Source: Desulfogranum japonicum DSM 18378
GTDB lineage: Bacteria; Desulfobacterota; Desulfobulbia; Desulfobulbales; Desulfobulbaceae
NCBI RefSeq assembly: GCF_000429945.1
Contig: NZ_AUCV01000013.1
Coordinates: 62,001 to 126,000 of the forward strand
Direction of reading: 5' to 3'
Length of the DNA stretch: 64,000 nucleotides
Position 1 is the stretch's first letter, and each line of letters begins with the position of its first letter. Shown here one piece after another: positions 27,340 through 37,200 of this stretch. The notes beneath the pieces are model-generated. The model was not told the origin of the DNA. It ran no database searches and saw only the letters and a list, made by a program, of their open reading frames with translations. The position numbers were made by a program, and so were the translations under genes.

Positions 27340-27984
27340 TCAATAAAAAATTCTATCAATAAAGGATTCCCTGGGAGGAGTAATCCCGTCTTCTATCTTT
27401 TCTTCCTCAAACTGATACCCAAGCATACGTAACGTATTATCGTCAAGATAGAGTTTATCTTCATACGCAGCACGGATAGTTCGATCATTGGGATCAACAA
27501 GACGGACGGAAAGATACAGCACTCGATTAGTCAACGTATAGGTTGCGAGAACCAAAGCCTGAGCTTTCTGTTTTTGCGCTAGTTTTTCCAACTCTCTGGT
27601 CAGCATAAACTCACCCTGTTGATCCAGGATGACCAATTCACCACGCAATTTCAATTCTTTGGCAGTATACGTCCTTGTTACAAACCCTGCTATTATACTG
27701 TTTTGCAGGCTGCGTCCAAAATCCGTGGCCTGCTTGAGAGTCTTTTCATCAACAGGCGTGGTTACAAGAACTGGCTGTTCATGCTCACGGGGAAATAATG
27801 GCGGTAAACATTGTGCAATAAGCTTTCGGGCAATGGTATCGCCTAAAGCCACCAGATTGACATGCCCGCCAAGCACGGGTTCCAGTCTCGTACCATTTAA
27901 TCTGCTGCACCCGGAGATACAGGCAAAAAAGATTACCAGAAGAACCGGTACAAAGCATGTGGGAAAAAAGGTGACCTTGCGCAT
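27340..27984 (-). CDS. FlgO-like outer-membrane lipoprotein
   Basis: 214 residues. The signal peptide ends in lipobox CISGC (Cys at about 26). The body matches the FlgO domain: an early segment with GDTIARKLIAQ, then VLVTTPVDEKTL, TDFGRSLQNSIIAGF, GEFMLTRELEKLAQKQKAQALVLATYTL and VRLVDPNDRTI. In Vibrio FlgO is an outer-membrane lipoprotein needed for normal flagella. Here the gene is not in a flagellar cluster, although chemotaxis genes and a MotA remnant occur elsewhere in the window. A second lipoprotein gene lies 61 bp upstream. Confidence 0.75.
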   Translation of the reverse strand: MRKVTFFPTCFVPVLLVIFFACISGCSRLNGTRLEPVLGGHVNLVALGDTIARKLIAQCLPPLFPREHEQPVLVTTPVDEKTLKQATDFGRSLQNSIIAGFVTRTYTAKELKLRGELVILDQQGEFMLTRELEKLAQKQKAQALVLATYTLTNRVLYLSVRLVDPNDRTIRAAYEDKLYLDDNTLRMLGYQFEEEKIEDGITPPRESFIDRIFY

Positions 27985-28045
27985 GTCATCTCAATGGTAG
28001 CTGCTCAGAGGTAAAAAAGAGAGAGTTACCTCTGTTGCAAGTAAC

Positions 28046-28723
28046 TCAGTGTTTGCTTATCAGATTAATTTCTTTGGCTGAAGTTCCTCGTTGATAATGC
28101 CAGAAATCTTTATCATTTATATAATAAATATCCGAGCGGTGCATTATATATTCATTATCATCCTGAATCGAGGTAGTGATAATGACCTCGTAGTGACCAT
28201 TGATGGTTGAGGTTGCCCGTGCCGCATCCACAGCACCGGCGGTAAGCACGGCAATAATATCATCAGGAGCATGTCGAAATACCACGATTCCTGCGGTAAG
28301 AGCAGTGAGAACACCTGGTTGGGGCCATTGATATCTGGCCGAAGCATGATACAGCACCTGAACTTTATACTCCACTAACAGTGTATTTTCTTCAAGTGCA
28401 GCCCGGGTTGGCACACCACTTTGGACAAGATGAGAAACCAGCAGATCATTAAACCCTTCATCAAAAGCAAAGGTCCCACCCCCACTGCAGGCATCAGGCA
28501 GGCCGCAGGTGTGCTTCACATAGACCGGATCAAGCAAATATCCGCGTTCAATCAGATCGTTGTTAATCTGATGTGCCACATCACCAGCCAAAACGCTCCA
28601 ATGGTGGGCAGCCTGCATCTTTGCCTGGCTGGTATAAGGGTAGCCGGTTGATTGGGGAATACGTACACATCCTGTCAACGATGACAAAACGAAAAAAATA
28701 AAAAGAAAAATTAGCCAGCGCAT
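28046..28723 (-). CDS. Lipoprotein, hypothetical
   Basis: 225 residues from ATG 28723, which follows GGAGGCGC; an upstream frame extension lacks a site. Signal peptide MRWLIFLFIFFVLSSLTGC ends in an ideal lipobox LTGC (Cys19). The mature domain contains two nearby cysteines (TCGLPDAC, probably disulfide) and a Gly-rich GGGTFAF, then a long Ala/Thr-rich segment. It heads the minus-strand run that includes the FlgO-like lipoprotein, so the two probably act together at the outer membrane. No family name is certain. Confidence 0.7.
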   Translation of the reverse strand: MRWLIFLFIFFVLSSLTGCVRIPQSTGYPYTSQAKMQAAHHWSVLAGDVAHQINNDLIERGYLLDPVYVKHTCGLPDACSGGGTFAFDEGFNDLLVSHLVQSGVPTRAALEENTLLVEYKVQVLYHASARYQWPQPGVLTALTAGIVVFRHAPDDIIAVLTAGAVDAARATSTINGHYEVIITTSIQDDNEYIMHRSDIYYINDKDFWHYQRGTSAKEINLISKH

Positions 28724-28823
28724 TGCGCCTCCGACATGGAATGGGTTGAATGTACTCATTATTCTTGTCGGAAGCATTATCCCAAAAATATAGCTCTATT
28801 TTCCCCTTTATTCTAAAAATGAA

Positions 28824-29267
28824 TTACAACAGTCCATTGAGTTTACTTTCAATTTCTGCTTGCGGAACGGCTCCAACCACCTGGTCCCGAACTTCTCCCC
28901 CTTTAAAGAAAAGCAACGTGGGAACCCCTCGGATCTGGAATCTGGACGCAGTCATCTGGCTCACAGAAGTATCCAGTTTAGCTATGACAATTTTTCCTGC
29001 GTATTTCCCGGCAATATTTTCAATAACCGGTGCAATCATTTTACAGGGACCACAGGTCGGTGAGAAAAAATCTACCAGCACAGGAAGATTTGATTCCATG
29101 ACAACAGCTTGAAAATTTTGATCATTAATATGCCGAACAACTCCTGTCAATGCTGCAGATTGAAGTGACGCCCTGCATTTCCCACATTTTGCCTCTGTAT
29201 ATTCTTTTCCGGCAGGAATCCTGTTTTTTGCACCACAATTGGCACATACGGCAAGAGCTTCAGGCAT
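28824..29267 (-). CDS. trxC: Thioredoxin 2 (zinc-binding thioredoxin)
   Basis: 147 residues from ATG 29267 with AAGGAGGG upstream. An N-terminal zinc ribbon (CANCG at 8-12 and CGKC near 28-31) precedes the thioredoxin domain, whose active site is CGPCK. The cis-proline loop is in RGVPTLLFF. TrxC reduces protein disulfides in the cytoplasm and its zinc module releases metal on oxidation. It stands alone, with the 400-bp gap upstream leading to the divergent dtxR-type gene. Confidence 0.92.
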   Translation of the reverse strand: MPEALAVCANCGAKNRIPAGKEYTEAKCGKCRASLQSAALTGVVRHINDQNFQAVVMESNLPVLVDFFSPTCGPCKMIAPVIENIAGKYAGKIVIAKLDTSVSQMTASRFQIRGVPTLLFFKGGEVRDQVVGAVPQAEIESKLNGLL

Positions 29268-29671
29268 GTTGCCCTCCTTGTGTACTGATTTTATCCATAA
29301 ACATACGAACGAACATTGTCTTTCAGTAAAAAATTACAATAAGAAACGGCTTGCATAGAGGCAACCCCACTACTGCAAAATAACCAGGCAAGGCAGGAGA
29401 TGTATCACTTTTTTCGTAATACTGAAACCAAAACAATGTAACTCTATGTTGCACATAAATGTTTGTCTTTACATATTTTTTTTATCCAGCAAGCATGTAA
29501 TTCAAGGTGACGGTGATCTTAGCAGGACAGGACTGAACACACAGATGTTCGGATATATAATCCACAAAAATATACCTGAAGCCATGCTGACAAAAAAGTT
29601 GACTTTAATTGGATATCACGTATTTTTTACATATACCTTTCCTCAATTATTAATGATATCTTATTATTAGA
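29268..29671. other. 404-bp divergent intergenic region
   Basis: It lies between trxC (minus) and the DtxR-type gene (plus) and must carry their promoters. The 80 bp before the DtxR gene are very AT-rich (ATTATTAATGATATCTTATT near 29645), as expected for an autoregulated DtxR operator, but no perfect palindrome is evident. A 74-residue frame at 29446-29670 is not credible. Confidence 0.35.
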
Positions 29672-30142
29672 ATGCATATGAATAAACTGACAGCGAGCCA
29701 GGAAGATTACCTCGAAGCCATTTACCAGATATCAGAAGAAAAAATGGCTTCCCGCGCCAAGGATATTGCTCAACGTCTTCAGGTCAGGGCCTCTTCAGTC
29801 ACGTCTGCCTTGCGAACTCTAGGTTCCATGGGGCTGATTAATTATGCTCCCTATGACCTGATAACGTTAACAGAAGAAGGTAAGACCGTTGCCCGGGAAA
29901 TTGTACGCCGCCATGAAGCCCTGGAACGCTTCCTCACCAATGTACTTGGGATTGCTCCTAAGGAAGCCAGTGAAGCAGCCTGCCGTATGGAACACTCTGT
30001 TCCTAAAAACATTGTTAATCGATTAGTCGAGTATTCAGAATATGTAGAGCATTGCCCCAAAGGAGGTGTTACCTGGGATTCAGGATTTGGCTACTACTGC
30101 AAAGGTGGTTGTAATGAATCAAGCTGCCAAAGGAAAAAATAG
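29672..30142 (+). CDS. DtxR-family metal-dependent transcriptional regulator
   Basis: 156 residues. The N-terminal winged helix spans about 6-70 (QEDYLEAIYQIS, then the recognition helix region VRASSVTSALRTLGSMGLI). The dimerisation and metal-binding domain follows, with RRHEALERFL and CRMEHSV whose Cys, His and Glu positions are typical metal ligands of the MntR/IdeR group. The C-terminus is a Cys-rich tail (HCPKGG...CKGGCNESSC) instead of an SH3-like domain. It should repress iron- or manganese-uptake genes when metal is bound. No feo or mnt gene is adjacent, so the target is distant or is its own promoter. Confidence 0.88.
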   Translation: MHMNKLTASQEDYLEAIYQISEEKMASRAKDIAQRLQVRASSVTSALRTLGSMGLINYAPYDLITLTEEGKTVAREIVRRHEALERFLTNVLGIAPKEASEAACRMEHSVPKNIVNRLVEYSEYVEHCPKGGVTWDSGFGYYCKGGCNESSCQRKK

Positions 30143-30501
30143 TTTCTTCCGCCTATTACGAAAGACAGCTCAATCTGGCCCCTCATATGACGACGACAGT
30201 GTCTTGTGAATGCATTTTGGTCTTCTCTCAATATTTGCAACTCATTACATTACAGCGGCTGTATCTACCTGATTTCACTCACCTCCAAACTGTAACTTAC
30301 TCAAAGTGTACCAGATCTTTCCGCAAACAGCCTGGCTTACATATGGCCAATAGGCTACGCCAACATATGTATTTCTTTCCTCAAACTCTTTTACAAAAGA
30401 ATCTTTATCAATCCTTTACCTCGAAACACAGCAATCTTCTGTTATACTTTTTGTATTAAGCTATAATACAAATAGACGCAGCAACAGAAGGGTTAGGTGC
30501 A
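30143..30501 (+). promoter_or_regulatory. Upstream region of PilZ gene with palindromic -10 region
   Basis: About 360 bp without a gene. At 30451-30471 TTGTATTA and TAATACAA form a perfect 8-bp inverted repeat around AGCTA, and TATAAT (30462-30467) sits inside it. This looks like a -10 box covered by an operator, 31 bases before the PilZ start. The -35 region is weak, which fits an activated or repressed promoter. Confidence 0.45.
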
Positions 30502-31416
30502 ATGAAAGACTTTATTTTAGACAAATTGCATACCTTTTTCCCGTCAATGGCTATTTCAACGGGAGAGGATATGGTTGAAAAGGGGGTGGAAGATGGTAGC
30601 CACTTCACGTTACTGACCGATACGAAACGCATCCTTTCCTATGTCCACACTCTCTACCTGGAAGAACGTCTCATTGAAGTGCAAATTGACAGCACCACCA
30701 GGCTCTTTTTTGCCACGCTTTGGGATTACCCTCCAACCGTACCCGGCAAAACAGGAGAAGAAGAATCCCCCATTATCCCGCCGGACTATGAAAGTGGAGC
30801 GTATCTAACCGAAATGCAGTACCTCGCTCTGTCTCCGCTGGACCCTGTCATCGGTAACATAAGAATTCGTTCGTCTGCTCAACTACTGCTGCGATTCTAT
30901 ACTGGAACTACAGCAGTGGAACTGGGCACTACTTTTATCAAGGCTGACTCGTACCTGGATACACAGTTGCTGATACTGAAGTTTCCGGAAATAGGACGAA
31001 TAATCCCCAATAACCGTCCTTTTCGTGCAAAGATCCCTTCTCACATCCATATGGATGTGATTATAAACGCTCCAGATAACGGCATACATGGTATAGCCTG
31101 CAGAATGATAGATATCAGCACCATGGGCATGCTGATCGAACACGATGGGCTCGATGAAAACATCCAGGAGGGAGATAAAGCATCAATCCTCATTCATACC
31201 GATAACATGGAAGAAATACGCGTCACTTGCACCATACGCCATTTTGCGCGTATTCGTACCAAATCGGGATACAGTAATGTGTGTGGCATGCAATTTGACC
31301 TTGAAAGCAGAGCTCTGGCCAGTCAGATCGAAATCTTATTTTCCAGAATTCAGAGAGCCTTCCTGCGCTCCCTGTCGTCTAAGACTGCAGGAAACAATAT
31401 TCCACTCATGTTATAA
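30502..31416 (+). CDS. PilZ-domain protein, probable c-di-GMP receptor
   Basis: 304 residues, soluble. The N-terminal half (about 1-165) has no recognised family but could be a YcgR-N-like beta domain. The C-terminal PilZ barrel starts near residue 170 with NNRPFRAKIP, an RxxxR-like segment, followed by DISTMGM, the D/NxSxxG motif that contacts cyclic di-GMP; the strand CGMQFDLES comes later. PilZ proteins with such an N-terminal domain act as flagellar brakes or regulate exopolysaccharide. The gene stands alone with a palindromic promoter. A diguanylate cyclase is encoded 2.8 kb downstream. Confidence 0.78.
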   Translation: MKDFILDKLHTFFPSMAISTGEDMVEKGVEDGSHFTLLTDTKRILSYVHTLYLEERLIEVQIDSTTRLFFATLWDYPPTVPGKTGEEESPIIPPDYESGAYLTEMQYLALSPLDPVIGNIRIRSSAQLLLRFYTGTTAVELGTTFIKADSYLDTQLLILKFPEIGRIIPNNRPFRAKIPSHIHMDVIINAPDNGIHGIACRMIDISTMGMLIEHDGLDENIQEGDKASILIHTDNMEEIRVTCTIRHFARIRTKSGYSNVCGMQFDLESRALASQIEILFSRIQRAFLRSLSSKTAGNNIPLML

Positions 31417-31490
31417 TAGCCATCGGTATACTTGGGAAGAGGTTACGTCTGCCCGTTCACCTGTTTAAAACCTGTCACACAATTTTTTAG

Positions 31491-32381
31491 ATGAGCAAAA
31501 CAATACCATCGGGAATTTTTATCACTGATCTGGACGGTACGCTATTAACCGACACAAAAACCATCCGTCATCAGGAATTTGCAAATCTTTACAGACTTCA
31601 ACGGAAAAATATATGTATAGCACTGGCAACCGGCCGTTCCTGGTATTCTTTGCAGCGATTGCTTGCCACTGACAAGCGCCTTCAGGAAAATTTCAGACAA
31701 ACAATTGATTATGTCATTTTCTCAACAGGTGCAGGAATCATAGATTTTGCCACCGGGGAAATATTGATATCCCACGCCCTTTCCAGTGACGAGACGTTGG
31801 CAATTTCACAACACCTCGAACATCTTCAGGTGGATTATATGGTACATGCACCAATCCCCCACACTCATCAAATGTACTATCGGGCACGCAAAGGGGGTGG
31901 AGCTGATTTTCGTCGAAGAATCAAGATGTATAATGATTTTGCCGTACAGCTGCCTGCGCTTACCAGGGAAATATGCCGTGACCTTGGAGGGGCGACCCAA
32001 TTACTTTGTATTGCTGATAAAAATCGAGGTCCTCAGCTTGCAAGAGACCTTATGGAAAAACTACATCAATTCAGCGTCATCAAAGCTACTTCGCCGTTAG
32101 ATCATGAGTCCATATGGATTGAAATTTTTCATAAAAAAAGCTCAAAATCTGCAGCAGTTCAATGGTTGGCAGAGAAATTGGGAGTTGCACAGGAATGTGT
32201 GTGCGGTGTTGGCAATGATTACAATGATGAAGATTTGCTTCAATGGACAGGCTCTGGATATATTGTCACCAACGGCCCTGATATATTGAAAACCATGTAC
32301 ACCGTGGTTGCCTCCAATAATGATGGCGGAGTATCTGAAGCAGCTGAATTATGGATGCGAAAAATGCACTTTTCCTTTTAG
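31491..32381 (+). CDS. HAD-superfamily hydrolase, Cof type (subfamily IIB)
   Basis: 296 residues. The nucleophile motif DLDGTLLTD is near residue 13. ALATGRSW is motif II, a conserved Lys lies in the MHI-like region near 203-215, and GVGNDYNDEDLL (about 240-251) is motif IV binding magnesium. The C2B cap lies between. Cof-type HADs dephosphorylate sugar phosphates or similar. It lies 74 bp after the PilZ gene and 125 bp before the sulfite reductase, with no clear operon link. Confidence 0.85.
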   Translation: MSKTIPSGIFITDLDGTLLTDTKTIRHQEFANLYRLQRKNICIALATGRSWYSLQRLLATDKRLQENFRQTIDYVIFSTGAGIIDFATGEILISHALSSDETLAISQHLEHLQVDYMVHAPIPHTHQMYYRARKGGGADFRRRIKMYNDFAVQLPALTREICRDLGGATQLLCIADKNRGPQLARDLMEKLHQFSVIKATSPLDHESIWIEIFHKKSSKSAAVQWLAEKLGVAQECVCGVGNDYNDEDLLQWTGSGYIVTNGPDILKTMYTVVASNNDGGVSEAAELWMRKMHFSF

Positions 32382-32506
32382 GGTTGAAAAAATGCTGATT
32401 TCCGTCTAATTCCCAAGAACTACATTGTCGTATGAACAGTCACACTGAAAAATATTCCATCCCCACTTACATTGCATTGTAACACACTATTAAAGGAGCA
32501 AAAAAC

Positions 32507-33166
32507 ATGTCTCAAGCAGATGGCCCCAAAGGCGCTATTCTCCAGCGCGACAAAAAAACCTATGCCATTGTACCTCGTATTCCAGCCGGCGTTATCAAAA
32601 GGGAAGATCTCAAGGCAATTTCAGATGTTGTTGATAAATATGACATCCCAATTGTAAAAATCACCTCCGGCCATCGCCTCGCCCTTGTTGGCATGACAGA
32701 AGAACAGATTCTACCCATCTATGAAGATTTGGGAATGGATGAAGGCAAAGCCGTTGAACTTTGCCTCCATTATGTACAGGCATGTCCTGGAACCGATGTA
32801 TGTAAATTTGGTGTTCAGAATTCTCTCGGCTTTGGAATTGAGATTGAAGGAATATTTACCGGGATTGAGCTGCCTGCCAAATTCAAGGTAGGGGTTTCCG
32901 GCTGCCCTTTTCTGTGCGCAGAAAGTCTGGTTCGCGATCTTGGCCTTATCGGCAAAAAAAAGGGCTGGACCCTGGTATTTGGAGGAAACTCAGGGCGCCA
33001 GGTGCGCAAGGCAGATATACTGGCAGAAGATCTCAACGAGGAAGAAACCATTGCACTTGCCAGAAAATGTATTGAATACTACGCAGCCAATGCCAAGAAA
33101 AAAGAACGAACAGGAGCCTTTGTGGAACGCATCGGCATTGATGAATTGAAAAAAGCCGTCCTCTAA
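32507..33166 (+). CDS. Small siroheme sulfite reductase, assimilatory type
   Basis: 219 residues, almost exactly the size of the Desulfovibrio vulgaris low-spin assimilatory-type sulfite reductase. It contains the siroheme and [4Fe-4S] ligand pattern: Cys93 and Cys99 (C-x5-C in ACPGTDVC), and Cys133 and Cys137 (C-x3-C in GCPFLC). The N-terminal ferredoxin-like half (about 10-75) and the single catalytic half make it a one-module version of the nitrite/sulfite reductase fold. It should reduce sulfite with electrons from a ferredoxin-like donor in the cytoplasm. AAAGGAG precedes the ATG. It is monocistronic and followed by a bidirectional terminator. Confidence 0.9.
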   Translation: MSQADGPKGAILQRDKKTYAIVPRIPAGVIKREDLKAISDVVDKYDIPIVKITSGHRLALVGMTEEQILPIYEDLGMDEGKAVELCLHYVQACPGTDVCKFGVQNSLGFGIEIEGIFTGIELPAKFKVGVSGCPFLCAESLVRDLGLIGKKKGWTLVFGGNSGRQVRKADILAEDLNEEETIALARKCIEYYAANAKKKERTGAFVERIGIDELKKAVL

Positions 33167-33297
33167 TCAGGATGTTTTACGAGCATATTTTGCAGGCAAT
33201 GCGAGGCATAGGACATGCAGCAGCAGTGAGTGGCTGCAGCTGTCCGGCAATAAAGCAGACACTGTAAAATCTGTTTGCCCCGAAGGGGGATTTTTTT

Positions 33298-33327
33298 CTG
33301 GCAGGGACCAGTTCCCTGCCAGTTTTT
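33298..33327 (+). terminator. Terminator between convergent genes
   Basis: A 10-bp perfect stem CTGGCAGGGA with TCCCTGCCAG (33298-33307, 33313-33322) is followed by five T on the plus strand and preceded by a run of A on the minus reading (TTTTTTT at 33291-33297 lies on the plus strand). It ends the sulfite reductase transcript and may also act on the GGDEF operon. Confidence 0.8.
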
Positions 33328-33344
33328 ACCCTTCTTCAGGTTGT

Positions 33345-34262
33345 TCAAATCTCTATGGTATTTTTCCCCCTGGATTTTGCGAGATACAGGGCTTTATCCG
33401 CCCTATCCACAATCGTATGACTATCTTCTTCTCCCTGTGGGCAGGCTGATGCAACACCTACACTAACGGTAACCCTGTTGCCCACAGAAGACGCAGCATG
33501 TTCAATAGCCAACATATGCAATCTGTGCTGGATCTGTTCCGCTACATAGAGGCCTCCGGCATCGTCAGTGTCAGGAAGAATACAGGCCAGCTCTTCACCT
33601 CCGTAGCGGGCATAAAAATCACCGGCGCGCGTCAGAGTTTCAGGAAAAATGGCCACAAGCCTCTTCAGACAGTCATCACCGGCCAAATGTCCATAATGGT
33701 CGTTATACTTTTTAAAATCGTCAATATCGATCATGAGTAAAGTTACGGGTGCATGCAACCTTCTGGCTCTTTTCCATTCCTTGTCCAGGGTTTCATCAAA
33801 GGCCCGCCGATTAGGTATACCTGTAAGGCCATCAGTCAATGAAAGGCGCGCCAGGGTATCTTTCTGTTGTTTTAATTCAATATGATTTTTCACCCGCAGC
33901 CGAACAATGCCAGCATTGAATGGCTTGGTTATATAATCCACTGCACCCAGCTCCAATCCCCTGGTTTCATTTTCAACTTCATCCATGGTTGAAATAAAGA
34001 TAACGGGAATATCCTGGGAGAGCGAGTTGGCTTTTATCTGTCGGCACACCTCATAGCCATCCATCCCCGGCATCATGACATCCAGGAGAATAAGGTCTGG
34101 CAAATCGCTGTTGCTCAAAAGCTCAAGAGCAGACATGCCATCTCTTGCCACCCGCAGTTCATATTCTTCACCAAGGGTTTGAACAAGAACATGAATATTG
34201 GTAGGACTGTCATCTACAATCAGAATTTCACCTTTACGAGGGCCAGGGGGTGTTTTGCTCAT
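33345..34262 (-). CDS. Response regulator with diguanylate cyclase output (REC-GGDEF)
   Basis: 305 residues. The receiver at about 12-128 has the phospho-acceptor Asp in LILLDVMMPGMDG, Thr in FIST and Lys in TKPF. A short linker leads to the GGDEF domain (about 145-300), where the active-site loop is GGEEL, a functional variant. Five residues upstream RAGD matches the inhibitory I-site RxxD, so product feedback is expected. It makes cyclic di-GMP when phosphorylated. The ATG overlaps the stop of the hybrid kinase gene by 4 bases, so it is the output gene of that operon. Confidence 0.95.
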   Translation of the reverse strand: MSKTPPGPRKGEILIVDDSPTNIHVLVQTLGEEYELRVARDGMSALELLSNSDLPDLILLDVMMPGMDGYEVCRQIKANSLSQDIPVIFISTMDEVENETRGLELGAVDYITKPFNAGIVRLRVKNHIELKQQKDTLARLSLTDGLTGIPNRRAFDETLDKEWKRARRLHAPVTLLMIDIDDFKKYNDHYGHLAGDDCLKRLVAIFPETLTRAGDFYARYGGEELACILPDTDDAGGLYVAEQIQHRLHMLAIEHAASSVGNRVTVSVGVASACPQGEEDSHTIVDRADKALYLAKSRGKNTIEI

Positions 34263-37200
34263 ATATGCGCTGCAGGTTGAAGTTTCTGTTTAATGGTGGC
34301 TATGGTCTCAACTGCTTCAGGATATTCAAATCCATCAATCTGCCGTTGTAATCGTTTCACCAGTACATCTATTTTTCTTCCTGACAACATGGCGCGTACT
34401 TCTTGCAAAAGCGTCTCAGGAACGATGCGCTGCTGTTGAAGAATAGTACGAAGATCGGCTAATCGCTGTTGTACCTCTTCCACATTATGTTTTTGTTCTC
34501 CGATTCCATTCTGCGCTTCGTGCATATTCTCATCGAGTCGCTCAAGGCAAGCCATGGTTTCATCATATACTTTTTCAAATTGTTTCCAGCCTGTGCTGGA
34601 GTCCGATTTCAAATTCTGCTCAAACTCAGCGGCGGAATTATGCAAGGAAATGGCGCCTATATTACCAGCTGCACCTTTAATTGTATGAATATGTTTGGCT
34701 GCCTGCCTATATTGTGATTGCTCTATATTATCGTGGATGACTGGTTTTATTTGCCTGAATTCAGATGTAAAAACATGCAGGGCTTTGCGAAGGGCTGTCC
34801 AGCTGCCGCCCATACGTTGTACAGCGCTTTGCAAATCAAATCCAGGTAATTCGAATGGTGAACCTGTCCCGTAATCGGGTTGCAGAGACACAACATCATT
34901 CTCCACATGTTGGCCGCCTGAAGGAGTGATCCATTTTGTCAGGGTTGTGATGAGCGCTTCAGGATCAATGGGCTTTGCAATATGATCGTTCATACCTGCC
35001 GCCAAACAGGCCTCCTTATCCTGAATCAAAGCCGCAGCAGTCATTGCAATAACAGGCAGGTTCTGCTGGTGCTTGAGTGCACGGATATGTCTGGTAGTTT
35101 CATATCCATCCATTACGGGCATCTGCAGATCCAAAAGAATAGCGTCATAGTTTTCAGCATCTATGCATTCCAATGCTTCCTGCCCATTGTCGGCCGTGGT
35201 AACATGAAGCCCCAGACTCTGCAGCAACTCGCCGGCGACCTGCTGATTAACCTTGTTATCTTCCACCAGCAATACCCGAGCACCGGCAAACATATAGCTG
35301 CGACCTGGATCTTTGGTGGTGCTTTCCTGAGAGAGTCCCCTCACGGTACAACTGTTTCGTTGCTGCAAATCAATTATTACATCAAATAGCTGTGATGATG
35401 TGTGGGGCTTATCAATCAGCACATCAGCATGAACACCTTCCTGCATGGACCTGGCCAACTCCCTTCCCATACTGTTAACAGGCACAATTGCCGGGAGATA
35501 TCCAATCCCTGCCTGCTCGTAGGCATTCCGGGCAAGACGAACGATTTCAAATCCATTCATGCCTTGAAAATTCCAGTCAACAATGAGCAACTCATATGGG
35601 TGCTGTTCCAGGATGGCCTTATCAATCTCAGCCTGACATTCTGCTGCCGAGACGGCTTCGGTAACTTCAAAATCCCAGGAATCCAATATCTGCCTGAGCA
35701 CTTGCCGGGATGAATCCTGGGAATCAACAAGCAGAATTCGCATCCCTCGTAACCTGGCGGGATCCCTGTAAAAAGGTATATCGTGTCTAGCTCTCAAAGG
35801 AACTGAAAAATGGAATGTACTTCCCTTTCCCCCCTCGCTTTGAATACCGATTTGCCCACCCATTAATTCAACTATTTTCTTGCTGATGGATAAACCAAGG
35901 CCTGTACCACCAAATTGGCGGGTGGTTGAACCGTCAGCTTGCTGGAAAGCCTGAAAAAGCTTTTCCTGATTTTCTGATGAAATACCAATCCCTGTATCCT
36001 GCACGGAAAACTTCAGCCAGATTTCATCACCTGAACTGGCAACCCGGGCAATGGCAACCCGTATTTCCCCGTGTGTTGTAAATTTTATGGCATTCCCCAC
36101 CAAATTGCTCAGTACCTGCAGTAACCGCAACTGATCTCCTTCCAGGTACTGAGGGACATCCGATGCAACATCAAACAGAAAAACAAGTCCTTTTTCCTCT
36201 GCTAATATAGAAAACAAATCACTTATACTTTTCAATAGGTCATCTATGTAAAAAGCATCCGGCTCAAGGTGCAGATAACCAGCTTCTATTTTTGAATAAT
36301 CAAGAATATCGTTGAGAACATGGAGCAGGGCCTTTGAAGACGAATCAATCTTTGCTATGTAATCCTGCTGTTTTGGAGAAAGTTCAGTATTCTGCATCAG
36401 ATGTGTCAAGCCGATTACCCCGTTCAAGGGAGTACGTATTTCATGGCTCATATTTGCCAAAAATTCGCTTTTGTGACGGCTGGCAGCCTCGGCTTCTTCT
36501 TTGGCACGAATGAGTTGGTGCTGGGCTTCCTTATACTGAGTGATATCTGCAATGGAAATAACAACCTGATTTTCGTCCCCTGCCGAACTGGAGAAAAGAC
36601 GGACATTCAGTTGCCCCCAAAATTCAGTACCATCTGTACGTAAATACAGCCGTTCCAAATCCACAGTTACCAGTTCGAGATTACATATGGCAAACAGTGT
36701 CTGGTTACTGGCATGCCTCTGGGATGGATGAACCAGTATTGGGTAATCCAGGCCGATCATGGAGTCGAGAGGCCGGGCAAACATTTCAGCTGCCCGTTTG
36801 TTTGCAAGGGTTATAACACTCTGACGGTTGACGAGCAGGATGGCAACACTGGCTGTGTCCAAAACATGCTGCAACAGTGCTCCGTGCCTTGCACTTTTTC
36901 TGTTTGCCTCCTCCAGGGCATTCTGTGCCAGTCTTCGATCTGTAACATCATGTATGATGGAAAAAAGTTTAACAGCTCCCTTCACAGATATGGGGGTGAC
37001 ATAGACCTCCACATCCCGAATTTCTCCTGAAGCCAGCTTGTGTTTAAAAAGAAAATAGTTGGTCTGTTCAGCCTTGGCCCGTTCCCTTTCTTTATCCACC
37101 AGCTCCTTGGGTAATATGTTGATATCATTAATCGACAAACCAGTGAGAATATCTTCAGGGTACTGGTAGAAATTAATGGCGGCCTGGTTTGCGGCAAGGA

